Positions 24,837-38,958 of a stretch of 64,000 nt of DNA are shown in pieces (position 1 is the first letter of the stretch; the number at the start of each line of letters is the position of its first letter). A program made the position numbers and the translations under genes. The notes below the pieces were generated by a model. That model was not told the origin of the DNA and did no database searches. It saw only the letters and a list, made by a program, of their open reading frames with translations. Where the stretch lies: positions 5,665,589 through 5,729,588 of the forward strand of contig CM022675.1 in NCBI GenBank assembly GCA_012295275.1, given 5' to 3'. The stretch is from Chrysomallon squamiferum. Its lineage: Eukaryota; Mollusca; Gastropoda; Neomphalida; Peltospiridae.

Positions 24837-27800
24837 CTAAAGAGGTGTTTTAATCACAGAATTACCAATATTTACGTTAGCACCTTTGTCAATCAGTGCT
24901 TTCACAATATTTTCAGTTTCATGTTTAGCTGCTATGTGTAAAACAGAATTGTTATCAGTGTCTTTTATATTAGGATCAGCTCCATGCTCCAGTAAATACA
25001 AAACTACTTTGTCCTGTTGGTGATTAACAGCGGCGAGAAGAGGAGTTTCACCTGCATTATTTTTAATATTTACATCAACACCTTTTTCAATCAGTGCTGT
25101 CACAAGTTTTCTATGTCCAAATTTAGCTGCTAGGTGTAAAACAGAATTATTATATCTATCCGTTAAATTAGGATCAGCTCCATGTGCTAGCAAATTAAAA
25201 ATTATTTTTTTGTCATCATCAGTAAAGTGCAGACAGTAAGATACATCAACGTATCTGGCTGTAAGTGCAAGAAGAGGAGTTTCACCACTACTGTTTTTAG
25301 TATTCACATCAGCACCTTTTTCAATCATAGCTCTCACTATTTGTGCATTTCCATAGTTAGGTGCTGTGTTTAAAAAATAAATTCTATCACTGTCTGTTAA
25401 ATCAGGATCAGCTCCATGTACGTTCGTGTGATCATCAGCATGGTAGCGATAATCTTCAAGTTTATCAGGGAAATTAGCTGTAAGTGTGAGAAGAGGTGTA
25501 TCACCTTCGTTGTTTTTAATATTTACGTCAGCACCTTTTTCAATCAGTGCTGTGAAAATTTCTACATTTCCATATTTAGCTGCTATATGCAAAGGAGAAT
25601 TGTTATCATTGTCTGTTAAATTAGGATCAGCTCCATGCTCCAGCAAATACAAAACTATATTGCTGTGATAATAATTAAGGTAATTATAAGGTTGACACAT
25701 AGTTGTAAGTATAGGAGTTTGACCTTTATTGTTTTTAATATTTACATCAAACCCTTTTTCAGTCAGCGCCCTCAAAATTTTTATTCGTAACCCCTTAGCT
25801 GCCATGTGTAAAACAGAATTGTTATCCCTGTCTGTTAATTTAGGATCAGCTCCATGTTCAAGTAAACACAAAACTACTGCATATTCCCCATATTTCACAG
25901 CTATATGAAGAGGAGTTTTACCTTCGTTGCTTTTTTTATTTACATCAACACCTTTTCCAATTAGTGCTGTCACAATTTCTGTTTTTCCACATTGAGCTGC
26001 TAGGTGCAAAAGTAAATTGATATGGTTCTCTGTTATATTAAGGTCAGCTCCATGTTCCAGTAAATATACAAATACTTTTGAAACGTTAACATTAGAGAAT
26101 CGATTATGCTGAGGTCCATTACAATATATAGCAGTAAAAACAGGATTTTCTCCTTTACTATTCAGAATATTTACATCAAAGGCTTTTTCAATCAGTGCGG
26201 TCACTATTTTTATATGTCCATGTTTAGCAGCTAGGTGTAAAACAGAATTTTTATCCAGGTCTGTTATACTAGAATCAGCTCCATGTTCCAGCAAATACAA
26301 AAATACATTGCAATATTGATCAGGAAACATTTCGGATTTATCACAATCTACAGCTGCAAGGAGAGGCGTCTCACCTCTGCTATTTAAAATATTTACGTCA
26401 AAACCTTTCTCAATCAGAGCTGTCACAATTTCTATATTTGCATCTTTAGCTGCTATGTGTAAAAGAGAATTGTTATCACTGTCTGTTAAATTAGGATCAG
26501 CTCCATTTTCCAGTAAATACGAAACTACTTTGTCCTGTTGGTGATTAACAGCTGCTAGAAGAGGAGATTCACCTTCATTGTTTCTAATATTTACATCAAC
26601 ACCTTTTTCAACCACTGTTGTCACAATTTCAATTTCTCCACATACCGCTGCCATAAATAAAACAGAAATGTTTCTATTATCTGTTAAATTAGGATCCGCA
26701 CCATGTTTTAGCAAATACAAAGCTGCTCTGCAATGTTCATTACTACAGTCAGGATGATTGTGCCATATATGAAAACATAAAGCTGTAAGAAGAGGAGTTT
26801 TACCTTTGTTGTTTTTAATATTTACGTCAACACCTTTTTCAGTCAGTGCTGTCATAATTTGAATATTTCCATGTTCAGCTGCCAAGTGTAAAACAGAATT
26901 CTTATTACTGTCTGTTAAATTTGGATCAGCTCCATGTTCCAATAAATAAAAAAATAGTTTGCTCTGTTTCTGGTTCACAGCTATAAGAAGAGGAGTTTCA
27001 TCAAAATTGTTTTTAGTATTTACATCAGCACCTTCTTCAATCAGTGCTGTCACAATTTCAATATTTTCATCTAAAGAAAAATTAGTATCACTTCGAAATA
27101 GTTGTAAATATAAAAAAAATCCATAGCTGACGAAAGAGTCCACAGCTGTAAGAAGAGGAGTTTCACGTTTATTGTTTTTAATATTTACATCGGCACCTTT
27201 TCTAATCATTGCTGTAACAATTTCTATTCTTCTGTGTTCAGCTGCCAGGTGTAAAACAGAATTCTTATCCCTGTCTGTTAAATTAGGATCAGCTCCATGT
27301 TCCAGCAAATACAAAATTACACTCAAGTGATCATGATTAAGCTTCTGATTAAGCCTCTGATGTTCCTTACAGTATGTAGCTGTAAGAGCAAGAAGAGGTG
27401 TTTCACCTTTACAGTTTTTTACATTTACATCAACACCTTTTTCTATCAGTGCTGTCACAATTTCTATATTTCCTAGTTTAGCTGCCAGATGTAAAACAGA
27501 ATTGTTATCACTGTCTGTTAAATTAGGATCAGCCCCATTTTCAAGTAAATAAAAAGCTACTTTGTTCTGTTTGTAGTTCACAGCTGTAAAAAGAGGAGTT
27601 TTACTTTTATTGGTTTTAATATTTACATCTACACCTTTTTCTATCAGTGCTATCACAATTTCTAAATTTCCACATTTACTTGCTTTGTGCAAACTAGAAT
27701 TGTTATCACTGTCTGTTAAAATAGGATCAGCCCCATGTTCCAGTAAATAAAGAGCTACTTTGTTCTGTTTGTAGTTCACAGCTGTAAAAAGAGGAGTTTT

Positions 27801-30800
27801 ACCTTTATTGTTTTTAATATTTACATCTACACCTTTTTCTATCAGTGCTGTCACAATTACTAAATTTCCACATTTACTTGCATTGTGCAAAACAGAATTG
27901 TTATCAGTGTCTATTAAATTAGGATCAGCTCCATGTTCCAGCAAATACAAAACTACTCTGCAGTGAACTATATACGGGTATACAGCTGTAATTGTAAGGA
28001 GAGGAGTTTCACCTCTACAGTTTTTAATATTTACATCTGCACCTTTTTCAATCAAAGCTGTCACAATTTCTATATTTCCGTTTTTAGCTGCTGTGTGTAA
28101 AACATAATTATTATCAGTGTCTCTTAAATTAGCATCAGCTCCATTTTTAAGCAGATAGAAACTTACATTGTCTTCGTTATGTTTCACAGCTGTAAGAAGA
28201 GCAGTTTCACCTGCATTGTCTTTAATATTTACATCAACACCTTTTTCTGTCAGTGCTGTAAAAATGTCTATTCTTCCATGTTTAGCTGCTAGATGTAAAA
28301 TATAATTGTCACTACCATCTGATATATTTGGATCAGCTCCATGTTTCAGTAAATAAAAAATTACTTTCCAGTGTTCATCACTGGCGTAACTCAGAGCTGT
28401 AAAAAGAGGAGTTTTACTTTCATTATTCGTACTGTTCACATTAGCACCCTTTTCAATCAATGTTGTTACAGCATCCACATATCCAAGTTCAGCTGCTAGG
28501 TGTAAAGCTGAATTCTTATTTTGATCTGTAATGTTAGTATTAGCTCCATTTTCTAGTAAAAACGATGCTAATTCTTTTCTGTGCTTCCTTACAACTACAG
28601 CTTCATGAAGAGAACTTTTCCCCTTCCTGTTTACTGCATTAATATCAGCATTTCGTTTTACCAGTGATTTTATCAAATCTAAGTTTTCACGGAGAACTGA
28701 AATGTGGAGAGGTGAGTCAGAAGGCAATAAATGCACACTGGTCTCTCTACGGAGAAGTGAAATGTCGAGAGGTGAGTGAGAAGGCAATAACCACCGAATC
28801 ACATCATTAGTACAGTTTTCATTAACCCTGTTAAACCAATCAATCAACGTCCTGTCAACAGCTACAAGAGCATTAGGATCAGCTCCTTTATCAAGTAAAC
28901 ACTCAACAACATCTGCACTGTTAAACATCACTGCTACTTTCAATACTTTACTTTTATTCCAGGTGTTATCATCTTTATCATTTCGTCTCTTGTCAATGAG
29001 AAAATTCACTGTGTCAACAGAACCCCATATTGCTGCTGCTAAAAGAACTTTATCTCTGTTCTCATCATTTAAACAATCAGGTTTCAGTTTTACTATTTCT
29101 TTTATAACACCTGAATTCCTCTGACCAGCGGCAATGATGGCAATGTTTTCAATTTTGTTTAATATTTCAATAGTAACCAGATTCTTAAAAAGACGAGTCG
29201 TATCTATATCTTTATTGATCGGTGAGTTTTGGATATATCTATCACTTAAAGTTTCATGTACAGATGTATGGAACCTAAGCAATAACAGTTTCACAGCTTT
29301 TCCCTTGATTTTACTTTTGTCCTTCTCATTATTAATAATGTTAACCAACAAACAGGCAATGTTCATGTTACCTGAATAAATTGAAAGTTTTAACAAATGA
29401 GAATACTGGTTTAAATTCACCTTTTCATACTGTAAAACTTCTTTGAATATGGTAACATTGTCTGTTTTGCAACAGGCAGCTACTCTAAATGTATCAGATG
29501 TTGGAATAACACCTGAATGTAGCAACATGTTCACAACATCTTCATCTCCAAATAAACAAGAAACATCCAAAAGTTCTCTTTTCTGGTCTGTGAACTTCAT
29601 TTTACACAGTTCTGATGTCAAATACCTCGACAGTGTTCTTAGTCCATTCACAACACACTCACTTGCAACAGATGATGAATACATCTGTTTTTGTTTAACT
29701 GTCAAATACAGGCAGGATAATGTCCAACAGTCTGAATGACCGTCATGGAAATGTGCAATATTCTCATATATATCAATGAAATTTTCGCCTACCTGAAATG
29801 CAAAATAATAACTTGTTCGATGCAGTTTCGTTTCCAGTATTTCGGACAATTTACCATAGAAGTGTTTTTTCTCAATGAGATATTTTAGAAACTCTTCATC
29901 TTTCAGTGATGGATGTGAAGTAATTTCTCTGGCATTGTATGATGCCAGCAAATCACTAAATCTGCGAGCAAGAACATCAAAGCAGTCACGTCTGACAGTC
30001 ATTGTAATGTGACTTTTATTAGACACACCAGGTGTCACAACATATTCTAACAACATGGAGACAGGACACACTTCTAGCAACTCTGCTGCTCTCTTTGGAA
30101 ACTCTGATGAAAATATTAGAAACAACGAGTCAAATACTGACTGGTGAATAAAAAAGTATCTTTTGTCATAACAACTCAAATAGGTACCACACATCACATC
30201 AGCTGCTTTCTTTATATCTGCAAAATCAGTGTTTTTTAGACTTGGACAGACACGCTCTAGCAATTTTACTAATTTCATTATTTCACTGTCACTGTCAATT
30301 TCAAATGGGTTCTACAAGTTAATATCGAGAGTGCCTTGCTGAAACATGATCAGCAGTAGAACGAGATAATTGATCTGTAAGGATTGATCAGTTTTCATAT
30401 TTCCCAATTGTTCTCTCAGATATTCTACAGGTTTCTTAAAAAACTCAACTCCTCTTTTTCGTGCATCACTTGAATTAACATAATACACACATACCTGAGG
30501 AAACCCTAGCTCTGTACATGATTCCTCAATGACAGTTTCTTTGTCCTCTTCGTGCACTGTAACATCTTTTTGTTTGAGATATCTGTTTAGAATTTCTTCC
30601 TTTTCATCATAACTGAGACAAAATTCATAACTCTGTAGATCAAGGAGATGATTCTCATTAAATAGATCAAATTCGTTCAAATTGGTTTCACTTTCTGCAA
30701 ATATTTGATTTCGTAAGGTAATAATACATTTCACAGAACCATCCTGAACAAGACTCCAGACCGTTGGAAATTTTGGTTGCCATGACAGCCTAAAATCTGA

Positions 30801-32651
30801 AATAAGGTTAGTTTTACCAAATATATCATCGATGAGAATAATACATTTTTTATCTTTAGATACAGGGATATCATTGAATTCAGTGTGGTGAGTCAGCAAG
30901 TAAGGTTCTCTTTTCTCTTCTTTTTCTATTTGCCTCATAATGCTCAAAGCTAGAGTTGTCTTTCCTGAACCTGGACAGCCTATTACAATCAGAACACCTT
31001 TCTTCTTCAAAATTGCAACACCTATTTCTTCTGCTCTTGTTTCAACATAGAGATTCCAATCAACTGAGTTTATCCTTGATGTGGTAGACACTGCATCACA
31101 ACAAGTTAGAAAATATTAAAATCTACTATAAACTGTTTTATAATTGTTTGTACTATATAAAATTAACTTTATTTTTTCTTAGTAAGAATTAGTTTATAAT
31201 ATTTATTCATCAATGTTAAGATTAGAAACAACCAGATGATTATCTTGTTATTAAAGGACATATTTCAAAACAATGTAAGGACTAGAACAGGAAGAAAAAA
31301 AAAATCACCTTTCATATTTGATGCTCTTCCATCACTCTTTACTGAAATAATATAAAAATAAAAACAATAACTTTCTGTTGTTTACAAGTAAACAAGAATT
31401 ATAAACAGCAATCTGTACAATTACACTTCAGCTGAGTCTTAAAAGAGTAAATGTGTAACATTATTTTTATATCTTTCTGATTGATTTTACTATAATCAGT
31501 ACTGCTACTGTTGTTGTTTCTTGATAATATTATTAATTTATTTATTGTTTTAATTGATTTTGTCATTGTTGATATTATTGTTGTTGTTGTTGTATATATA
31601 CTTTGAGGAGCATTTCAATATTTATTGATGATCTATTAAAATCATTGAAACATGGACATTATTTAGAAATATGTGTGCATGTGTGTGTGTGTGTGTGTGT
31701 ATGTGTTGTTCTTATCACAGTCTCGTAGAAAAATACTAAAGATTATCTATACGTCTTGCAAAAAAAAAAAAAACCTTCAGTTTTTAACTTACTAGTGTTC
31801 ACAATTTGATTTCCTATCACAACATTTTTGTTATGAGATAGGGCCTGGTAATTTTGAACTGAGCTGATATTTACATTTTGTTCTGTCATTGTCTGTGTTC
31901 TTGTGGTATCTGTAAAATGGTAAATGAACTGACTTAAATGCACTGCTTAAAAACAATTTCTAAAAATGTTTTTTTTTTTTTTTTTTTTGTCTATATATAG
32001 AACAGTACAGCATACAGTATTTATTAAATGTATTATTTTTAAATATAACTATATAAAAAAAAAATCTGTTTAATATTGTTTGTTAACTGATTATTTTTGT
32101 AAGTACTAAGAAGTAAGTATTACTTTACAGTATTAAAATAAACAAAAGTAAATTCAAAAATAATTACAACAGTCATGATTGTAATCAAAATAGTAATTGG
32201 TGTGTGTTTTGCTTTAAAGTTTTCATAGGTCAAAGAAACAGGATATAAAGGTTTTTGAATTGTTAATTTTTTAGCAATATAAATCAGAAAAGTGTGTATG
32301 TTCAATAGTGTTATAACCATAAAATTGTCAGCACACACTTTAAAGTGAAAGTAAAAACAACAGAAATAAACAATAACTGCTTGAGATTAAACAATATACT
32401 GAAAAACTGCACTGTTACATTTATAAAAATTAAATTTGTTTGGTTTTACCTGCCCATCAAATTAGTAAACTACATTGTAGAAAACTACTGTGCTATTAAT
32501 TACCTTTACAAGATGTGATTGTTGACACTTGTGGCTGTGCAGTATCCATGCCTGAAGTAGTTGCTGCTGTGGTGTTGTCCTGTTTTTCATCATCTGAATC
32601 AGAAGTAGATGTAGCTGTGGTGTTGTCTGAATCCTTTTTTTCATCATCCAT
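24837..32651 (-). CDS. nSTAND3-like NTPase / ankyrin-array protein, copy A (in-frame TAG at codon 359)
   Basis: Four exons on the minus strand: 32504-32651, 31793-31909, 31309-31341 and 24837-31090, all phase 1 with GT-AG sites, 2184 codons. Exon 1 begins ATG (MDDEKKDSD) and is acidic. Exon 2 carries KNVVIGNQIVN. Exon 4 opens with VSTTSRINSVDW and has a P-loop GCPGSGKTT, Walker B CIILIDDIFGKT and a CIITLRNQIF strand. A helical linker follows (FIHQSVFDSLF), then about 40 ankyrin repeats in double modules (ATALIEKGxDVNI, YLLEHGADPNL). In family terms it is a cytoplasmic STAND switch protein with a repeat sensor. A TAG at 30312-30314 stands where copy B has TTG, so normal translation would give 358 residues. 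The frame is open for about 1824 more codons, so the stop is recent, polymorphic, read through, or an error. The C-terminus ends about 28 residues before that of copy B. Confidence 0.8.
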
Positions 32652-33502
32652 ATTGGCTGATGTGTAAAATATCAGTTTACATACTGATAGATTGCTAATA
32701 TTACATTCAATTCTGTGTTTAAGTTGTTATATTGTGACATTGGATTCTGTTAAATAAACACACACATACACACGCTCATGTGTATATGTCAAGGGGTTCA
32801 CACCTTTAAACACCTTATATTGTTTTTTTATGGCTCAGTCTAGGGAAACAAGGTGCTTTAATGGCCACCTAACAAGGAATATAAACTCTAAATTGACAGC
32901 AATCTATATAAATCAATAAGTCTATTTATCCATCAGAGAAATAAACACAACACCAGTTAATTATGAAATGCAGGTGAGTTGATAATAATGCATTATACAG
33001 TGATAAAACACACGTTTAAGTAATTTTGATTAATGATACGAGAAAGGTCATACGGGGAATGAAGACAAAATAAGAATCTGCATGGAGGCAGATTAAACAA
33101 TTACAATGTTAGGAATAATAAATGTTACTGACACAGGTTAATTGCACATTACAACCTATCAAAATAAGAATAGACAATTGCTTACCATACTCATCTGTAA
33201 AGGCAATGTCATTGAAAAACATTTGGTTTCCCCCCCTGACTGAATTCTCGTCTTGACCGTTTTCTTCGCTAACTTTATATACCAAATGCCAGCCTTTTTT
33301 ATAACAGTGCCACAGAAAGAACAAAAGGAGCAGATGTGATTGTAGTTGCAATTAAAGTTATGCAATTTCAATTCAATCTCTTAAAAATAAAGGAGAGGAT
33401 GTGATTTGAAGTAACAATTTTGATTATGCAATCTGAATTCCGTATATATATATATATATATTCCCCCCGCTGGGGTTATCTAGAATTCAGGAAAGATAAA
33501 TA

Positions 33503-33554
<52 letters not shown>

Positions 33555-33997
33555 GTATTTTTATGTGTTTTACAGTACAGTTCTTTCTTCCAGATAATAA
33601 TAATGATAATATTTCGTCACACACACACCCAGGGTGTGCATTTAATATTTAGCTGCTCCCCATGGCAGCTTAAAATATCAAGAAATTTGCACATATTGCA
33701 TTATGTATCAAAATTCAAATAACTGATGTTTCAAAGTCACTAAGAACTTATTTTCTATACATTGTTTTCTACTGGTTCCTACACGGTCCCTGACTACTCA
33801 TGTAATAGAAATTAGCCTTTGAAACCGCCTGCTTCTGGAATGTATAAGCTATTCTTTCCTTTGGTAAATACAAAACAATAGACCATTGATTAAGCAGAAT
33901 GAAATATGCCTTCGTCCAACTTCTTTGTTTTTATGATATCTTTACATAAGATGCGCCTGCAAACATATATTAAATAACTTTTGTAGTTATTAATAAC
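32652..33997. other. Region between exon 1a and exon 1b
   Basis: Contains stretches shared with the B-locus upstream region: caaggtgctttaatggccacctaacaagga (32860 vs 62360 and 62620), a 200-bp stretch at 33220-33420 (vs 62650-62890), and 33760-33970, which also recurs at 35150-35360 and 62890-63110. A (TG)n run lies at 33508-33553. No coding exon is seen. Confidence 0.7.
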
Positions 33998-34139
33998 CTT
34001 TACAAGATGTGATACTTGACATTTGTGGATGTAAATCGTGTACAGTATCTGAGTTAGAAGTAAATGCAGCTGTGTTGTTATCAGACAAAGGAACAAATCT
34101 GGTTTTATAACTGACTGAACCTTCTTTTGCACAATCCAT
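33998..34139 (-). other. Candidate alternative first coding exon 1b of copy A
   Basis: On the minus strand an ATG at 34137-34139 follows ctgttcag and opens MDCAKEGSV, KTRFVPLSDNNTAAF, then SSITSCK and a gttatt donor. The length of 142 leaves phase 1, the same as exon 1a (32504-32651), so it can splice in frame to exon 2. Sequence is well diverged from 1a except near the donor. Confidence 0.55.
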
Positions 34140-34836
34140 ATTTGCTGAACAGTAAAGTTTCAGTTTTAGTACAAATCTTAGCCTTATAGATTGATATTAT
34201 TACATTTTGTTCTATCGATAGGTTTAAAAGCAACATAATAATAACAACGAATTAAAAGTTCGCCATAAAAGAGCAATGTTTTTTATTGACTTTGCTATAA
34301 TTACTGCTATTATCATTAAAATGACTGACGTTGTTGTTGGTTTTTTTATGTATACTTTGTGTAGTATTTCAATATTTAATTGAGATAATAATGATACTTT
34401 GTGTAGTATTTCAGTATTCACTGGAGACGATAATGGTACTACTTACAGTGTTTCAATATTTAGAGTGATCTTTTAAAAACACTGAAGTACACAGACCATT
34501 ACAAATGTGACCAAAAACGTAATTGGTTTAATAATGTTAATGAGAAATGTGTGTTTCTGTGTACATATAAATCAGAAAACTGTGTACAGATCAAACTAAT
34601 TCTTTATTTCCTCCAACAGTGCTATAACTTTAAAATTATCAGCATACACTATAAAGTGAAAGTAAAATCAACAGAAATAATAATAAGTCAGTCCTCTGTC
34701 AGAGTAGAATTGTCTGACATTAAACAATAACCTGAGAAATTGCACTAATGCAGAGATAAATAATAACTGTTTCTGTTTAGATGTAACCATGAAAGTATTA
34801 TACTACATTGTAGAGAAATATTGTGTGATTAATTAC

Positions 34837-34936
34837 CTTCCCAAGATGCAATACTTGACAATTGTGGCTGTGCAGTGGCCGAATCTGAAGTAGCTGCAGC
34901 TGTGATGTCGTCTGAATCCTCTTTTTCATCATCCAT
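34837..34936 (-). other. Candidate alternative first coding exon 1c of copy A
   Basis: On the minus strand an ATG at 34934-34936 follows acagttcag and opens MDDEKEDSDDITAAATS, then TAQPQLSSIASWE and a gtaatt donor. It is 100 nt, phase 1. It resembles exon 1a with one acidic repeat fewer. A (CT)n tract (GA on the coding strand) lies just upstream at 34985-35120, as it does upstream of the copy B exon 1. Confidence 0.6.
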
Positions 34937-34984
34937 AATGGCTGAACTGTAAAGTATCAGTTTTAAGTATTGTTAACATTACAT

Positions 34985-35132
<148 letters not shown>

Positions 35133-35149
35133 ATATATATATTATTATT

Positions 35150-36150
35150 AATACATTGTTTCCTACTAGTTCCCCTATGGTCCCAGACTACTGATTTAAT
35201 AGCAATTAGCCTTTGGAAACTCCAAATGCTGGAATGCTTAAACTATGCTTTCCTTTGATAAATACAGAACAATGGACCTTTGATTCAGCAAAATTAACCA
35301 TGCCTGCCTCCAGCTTCTCTGTTTTTATTGTATCTTTACATAATATGCAACTGGAGAGAGACATCAAAGAACTTTTGTAGTTAAATCACAAAATTCACCA
35401 AGTGATGTTTCTTTTGCTTACAAATGAGTGTATCGTGTAATTCTATTTGTGATATTTAAATACCAGTTATGTTGTGTGGTATTACAAGACACTGTAGTGA
35501 AAGACAATTTCTTTAAGAAACCACAGAAACATTAATTACTTTTTAGGGCAATGATATTTTGAACTGATGATGTTTATTAATAATTAAGCTTCACTGCTAG
35601 TTTTCACTGCATTAGACACCATAAGCCACACACCAGAAGAACTGTGACTTCAGCCTTCCTTATTGGATATGTTTTTTCTATTAAAATGAGCTACGAACCA
35701 GTTTTGGTGAATTAAAAGTAGGATGCTTCAATGATTTACATGTAAACAATGCAATTTAGTTGCTGTGATTAGGCTGCGACAAGTGCGCTGATTCGCCAGA
35801 TAGCATCCGAGTCTGCAGACTTCAGGTTTTGCCGACTACTGTCTGTTCTGCTCTGAGACATAAACTGTTATCTTGTTTGCAGAATTTTAGTATCACAAAC
35901 TAAACAAAACAGCAGAACAACCAATGACTATTTTGGGTTTTTATTTTTTTTTTTATTTTTAGTAGCACCATTAGTAAAAATGTCAGAAATGGTCATATGA
36001 TAGGAAACTTTTGTTTTGCAGTGAAAGTTATGTTTCTGTTTCACATATACAACTTATCACACGTGGATGTTGAATTAACCTCTGTCTCATGAATACAGAC
36101 ATTTTATTGCCACTAATATGTATCTGCAAGGAATTTTTGTTTAAAGTAAT
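35150..36150. repeat. A-locus upstream flank, homologous to 62890-63850
   Basis: cattgtttcctactagttcc, tttcctttgataaatacagaac, ttacatgtaaacaatgca and tttgcagaattttag pair with the B-locus flank. A segment of about 100 bp near 35455-35560 is replaced in the B locus by about 300 bp of different sequence. No gene is seen. Confidence 0.8.
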
Positions 36151-36296
36151 AAAAAGAGAGTATCTGAAACGAGGGCTTATTTTCGTATCTACGTTGTTTT
36201 GTTTTGTAATATTATTTATTTTGTTTTATTTTCAATACATTCTTTGAGTCCAGGTACCTATAATATTGCACAACTAACCAATAAAAAACTAATGAT

Positions 36297-36335
<39 letters not shown>

Positions 36336-38922
36336 CATTAATTGATCATTTATTATTTATTTATTCATTTATTTATTTATTTATTTATGTATTTATTTAT
36401 TTATTTATTTGTGCTTGAAATATTTATTAGCACCGTTAGTGAAAATGTCAGAATGGTCATGATAGGTAACTTTTGTTTTGCAGTCAAAGCTATGTTTCTG
36501 CAACACCATTCAAGCGTAGACTCCATGTACAAGCTCAGTGTGTATTTTCTAGTGGATTACAATTAAACATCAAACTGTTTGACGTCTTTTTAACAAATAT
36601 ATACATCACAGTAGTTTGTTTTTAACATATTACCTCTAATTATTTAAAATACATAAGAGTAAAACATTAAGGAATATGTCTAAAAGAAAGTTATGCTGTG
36701 CTCTTTAAAGATTTTTGCATATATCTCATTTTTTGTCACTCAGTGTCATTTTCAACCACCTTGTAATGCAATAATCAATTTTACGACCAAATCATTTAAA
36801 AATGCAGAATTTCAAATATAATGTGAAACTATAATGTAAAAAAAATAATGAAAATAAATGAATAAATAATAATAGTAATAATAATAATCATAATAATAAT
36901 AATAATAATAATAAAACAAATAAATTAAAATACAATTAATTCGGGCAAAAATGGTAGTTTAGCCACTCTTTAACCTCAGACAAATGTTAGCAAATGTGGA
37001 GCGAACACAGATAAATTCTAATTCATTCTTGCTGACACTACCCAGACTTCTTTTCTCAAAGTTTTTGGCTTCATGGCGCCTTCTAAAGGTATGGTTGCTA
37101 TGCACGTCCTGACATGAGGGGAGAGTTCAGAAACCATTTTAACCATGACAGATTCTGAGAAATTCCGTTTGAGACAATACTAAAACTGTCAAAGCTCAGT
37201 CAGTTTAAATGGAAATAAACAAATATTTTGTATCTTGTCTCTTTGTTACTTTGTTTTTTAATTTAAAATAAATGAGCTAAAAATAATTTCCGACAGAATC
37301 TCAATGCCTAGTAAAACCGCCATCACTGACAAGGACATATAACTTCTGCACGAAAAGTGCCTTAATGTCACGTTGCTAATTTTGTAAACAAAGTAAATCG
37401 ACTGATCTGCCTATCATTTCGATTGTTTATATTTATCTGTTAATTACAGGGTATATGTAAATATAAGAAGTAATAATTAACTAGCTATTAACTTTTATAG
37501 TTTAAATATATTAATGACATGTAATATTTTTGTGTAAATAGAAACATCGTTTATCAAACTGCAGACTCGACTGACAGTCGACTCAGTGTCACAGTGACCC
37601 TGCCTAACAACAATCCGCCATTTTAATCGCGTGATTCTAAATCCCGCGTGAATCCTCGAGATTATTAGTTCGTACACCTCCGCGATTGTACCTGGTTACA
37701 CCCGACTACATTCATTTTATATTTACTGGCATTCGTATCAAGATGAAAAGTAGTTTAACAAATATCATTTGGCTGAATAAACGTTTTACTTTTATTTATT
37801 CTAAAAATTATCTTACAATTATCTAAAAGTCGACAGATTTACAATTCGAAGTTGTAAGAAAACAAGTATGAAGTTTTTATGAACAGTTTAATCCTTTCTC
37901 AACGATTTGTCATTAACTTGACAGAACTGGGGCGCATTAAATCATTTTGAAAATGCTCTGCGCAAAACTTATCGTCTCGGATTTCGAAGGTTTAGGAACT
38001 TTTAATGTAATACAAAGAGAGTGTCCGAAAGAAGGGTTTGTGCACTTAGTCTACATTTTCTTATCTACATTGTTTTGTTTTCTAATATTATTTATTTTGT
38101 TTTATTTTCAATATATTCTTTGAGACCAAGTACCTATAATATTGAACAGAACACTGATAAATTGTAATTCATTCTTGCTGAAGCTACCTAGACTTTATTT
38201 ATCAAAGTTTTTTCTCGTCGAAATGCTTGGTTGCTATGGACATCAGGGCCAAACTTCCAAAGCAGTTTTTCTCAATTCATGATTCTGAGAAATTCAGCTT
38301 TTGGTAACATTAAGAATATCAATGCTAAGTCAATCTTCATTGTAACTAACAAACATTACAGTGATAATCTCTGCACGAAAAGTGAATTAATGTCACGTTC
38401 CTAATTTTGTAAACAAACTAAACTGACTGATCTGCCAATCGTTTCCATTTTTTATTTTAATTATACGATATATGTAAACAATCAGAATTAATAATTACGT
38501 AGATATTTAACTTTTATATTTTATATGACTTTTTTAAACCACAGACTGGACTGTCAGTGGACTCAGTATCACACAGTTTGAGAGTGAAAGTGACAAACCA
38601 CATCCGCATGACCTATAATTAATATTACATGAAAATACAGTGTCATATTATAAAAAATGAAACTAAATATGAAGAGACAAATTAAATACACCCTTACCTC
38701 CAAAATAGAAGCAATTAACTAACCAATTCTTTCTAGCTTTTTTCATTTTAATTTGCAGTGCGACTGCCGCCTAACAACAAGCCGCCATTTTAGTCGCGTG
38801 ATTTGAGATAACGTGAACCCTCGAGATTATTATTTTGTGCACTTTGTACCCGGTTATTACCCTGACAGAATTTAGAGAGATTAATAGTCGGGCAACGGTT
38901 ACTTTTGGGTTTATTTTGTTCG

Positions 38923-38958
<36 letters not shown>

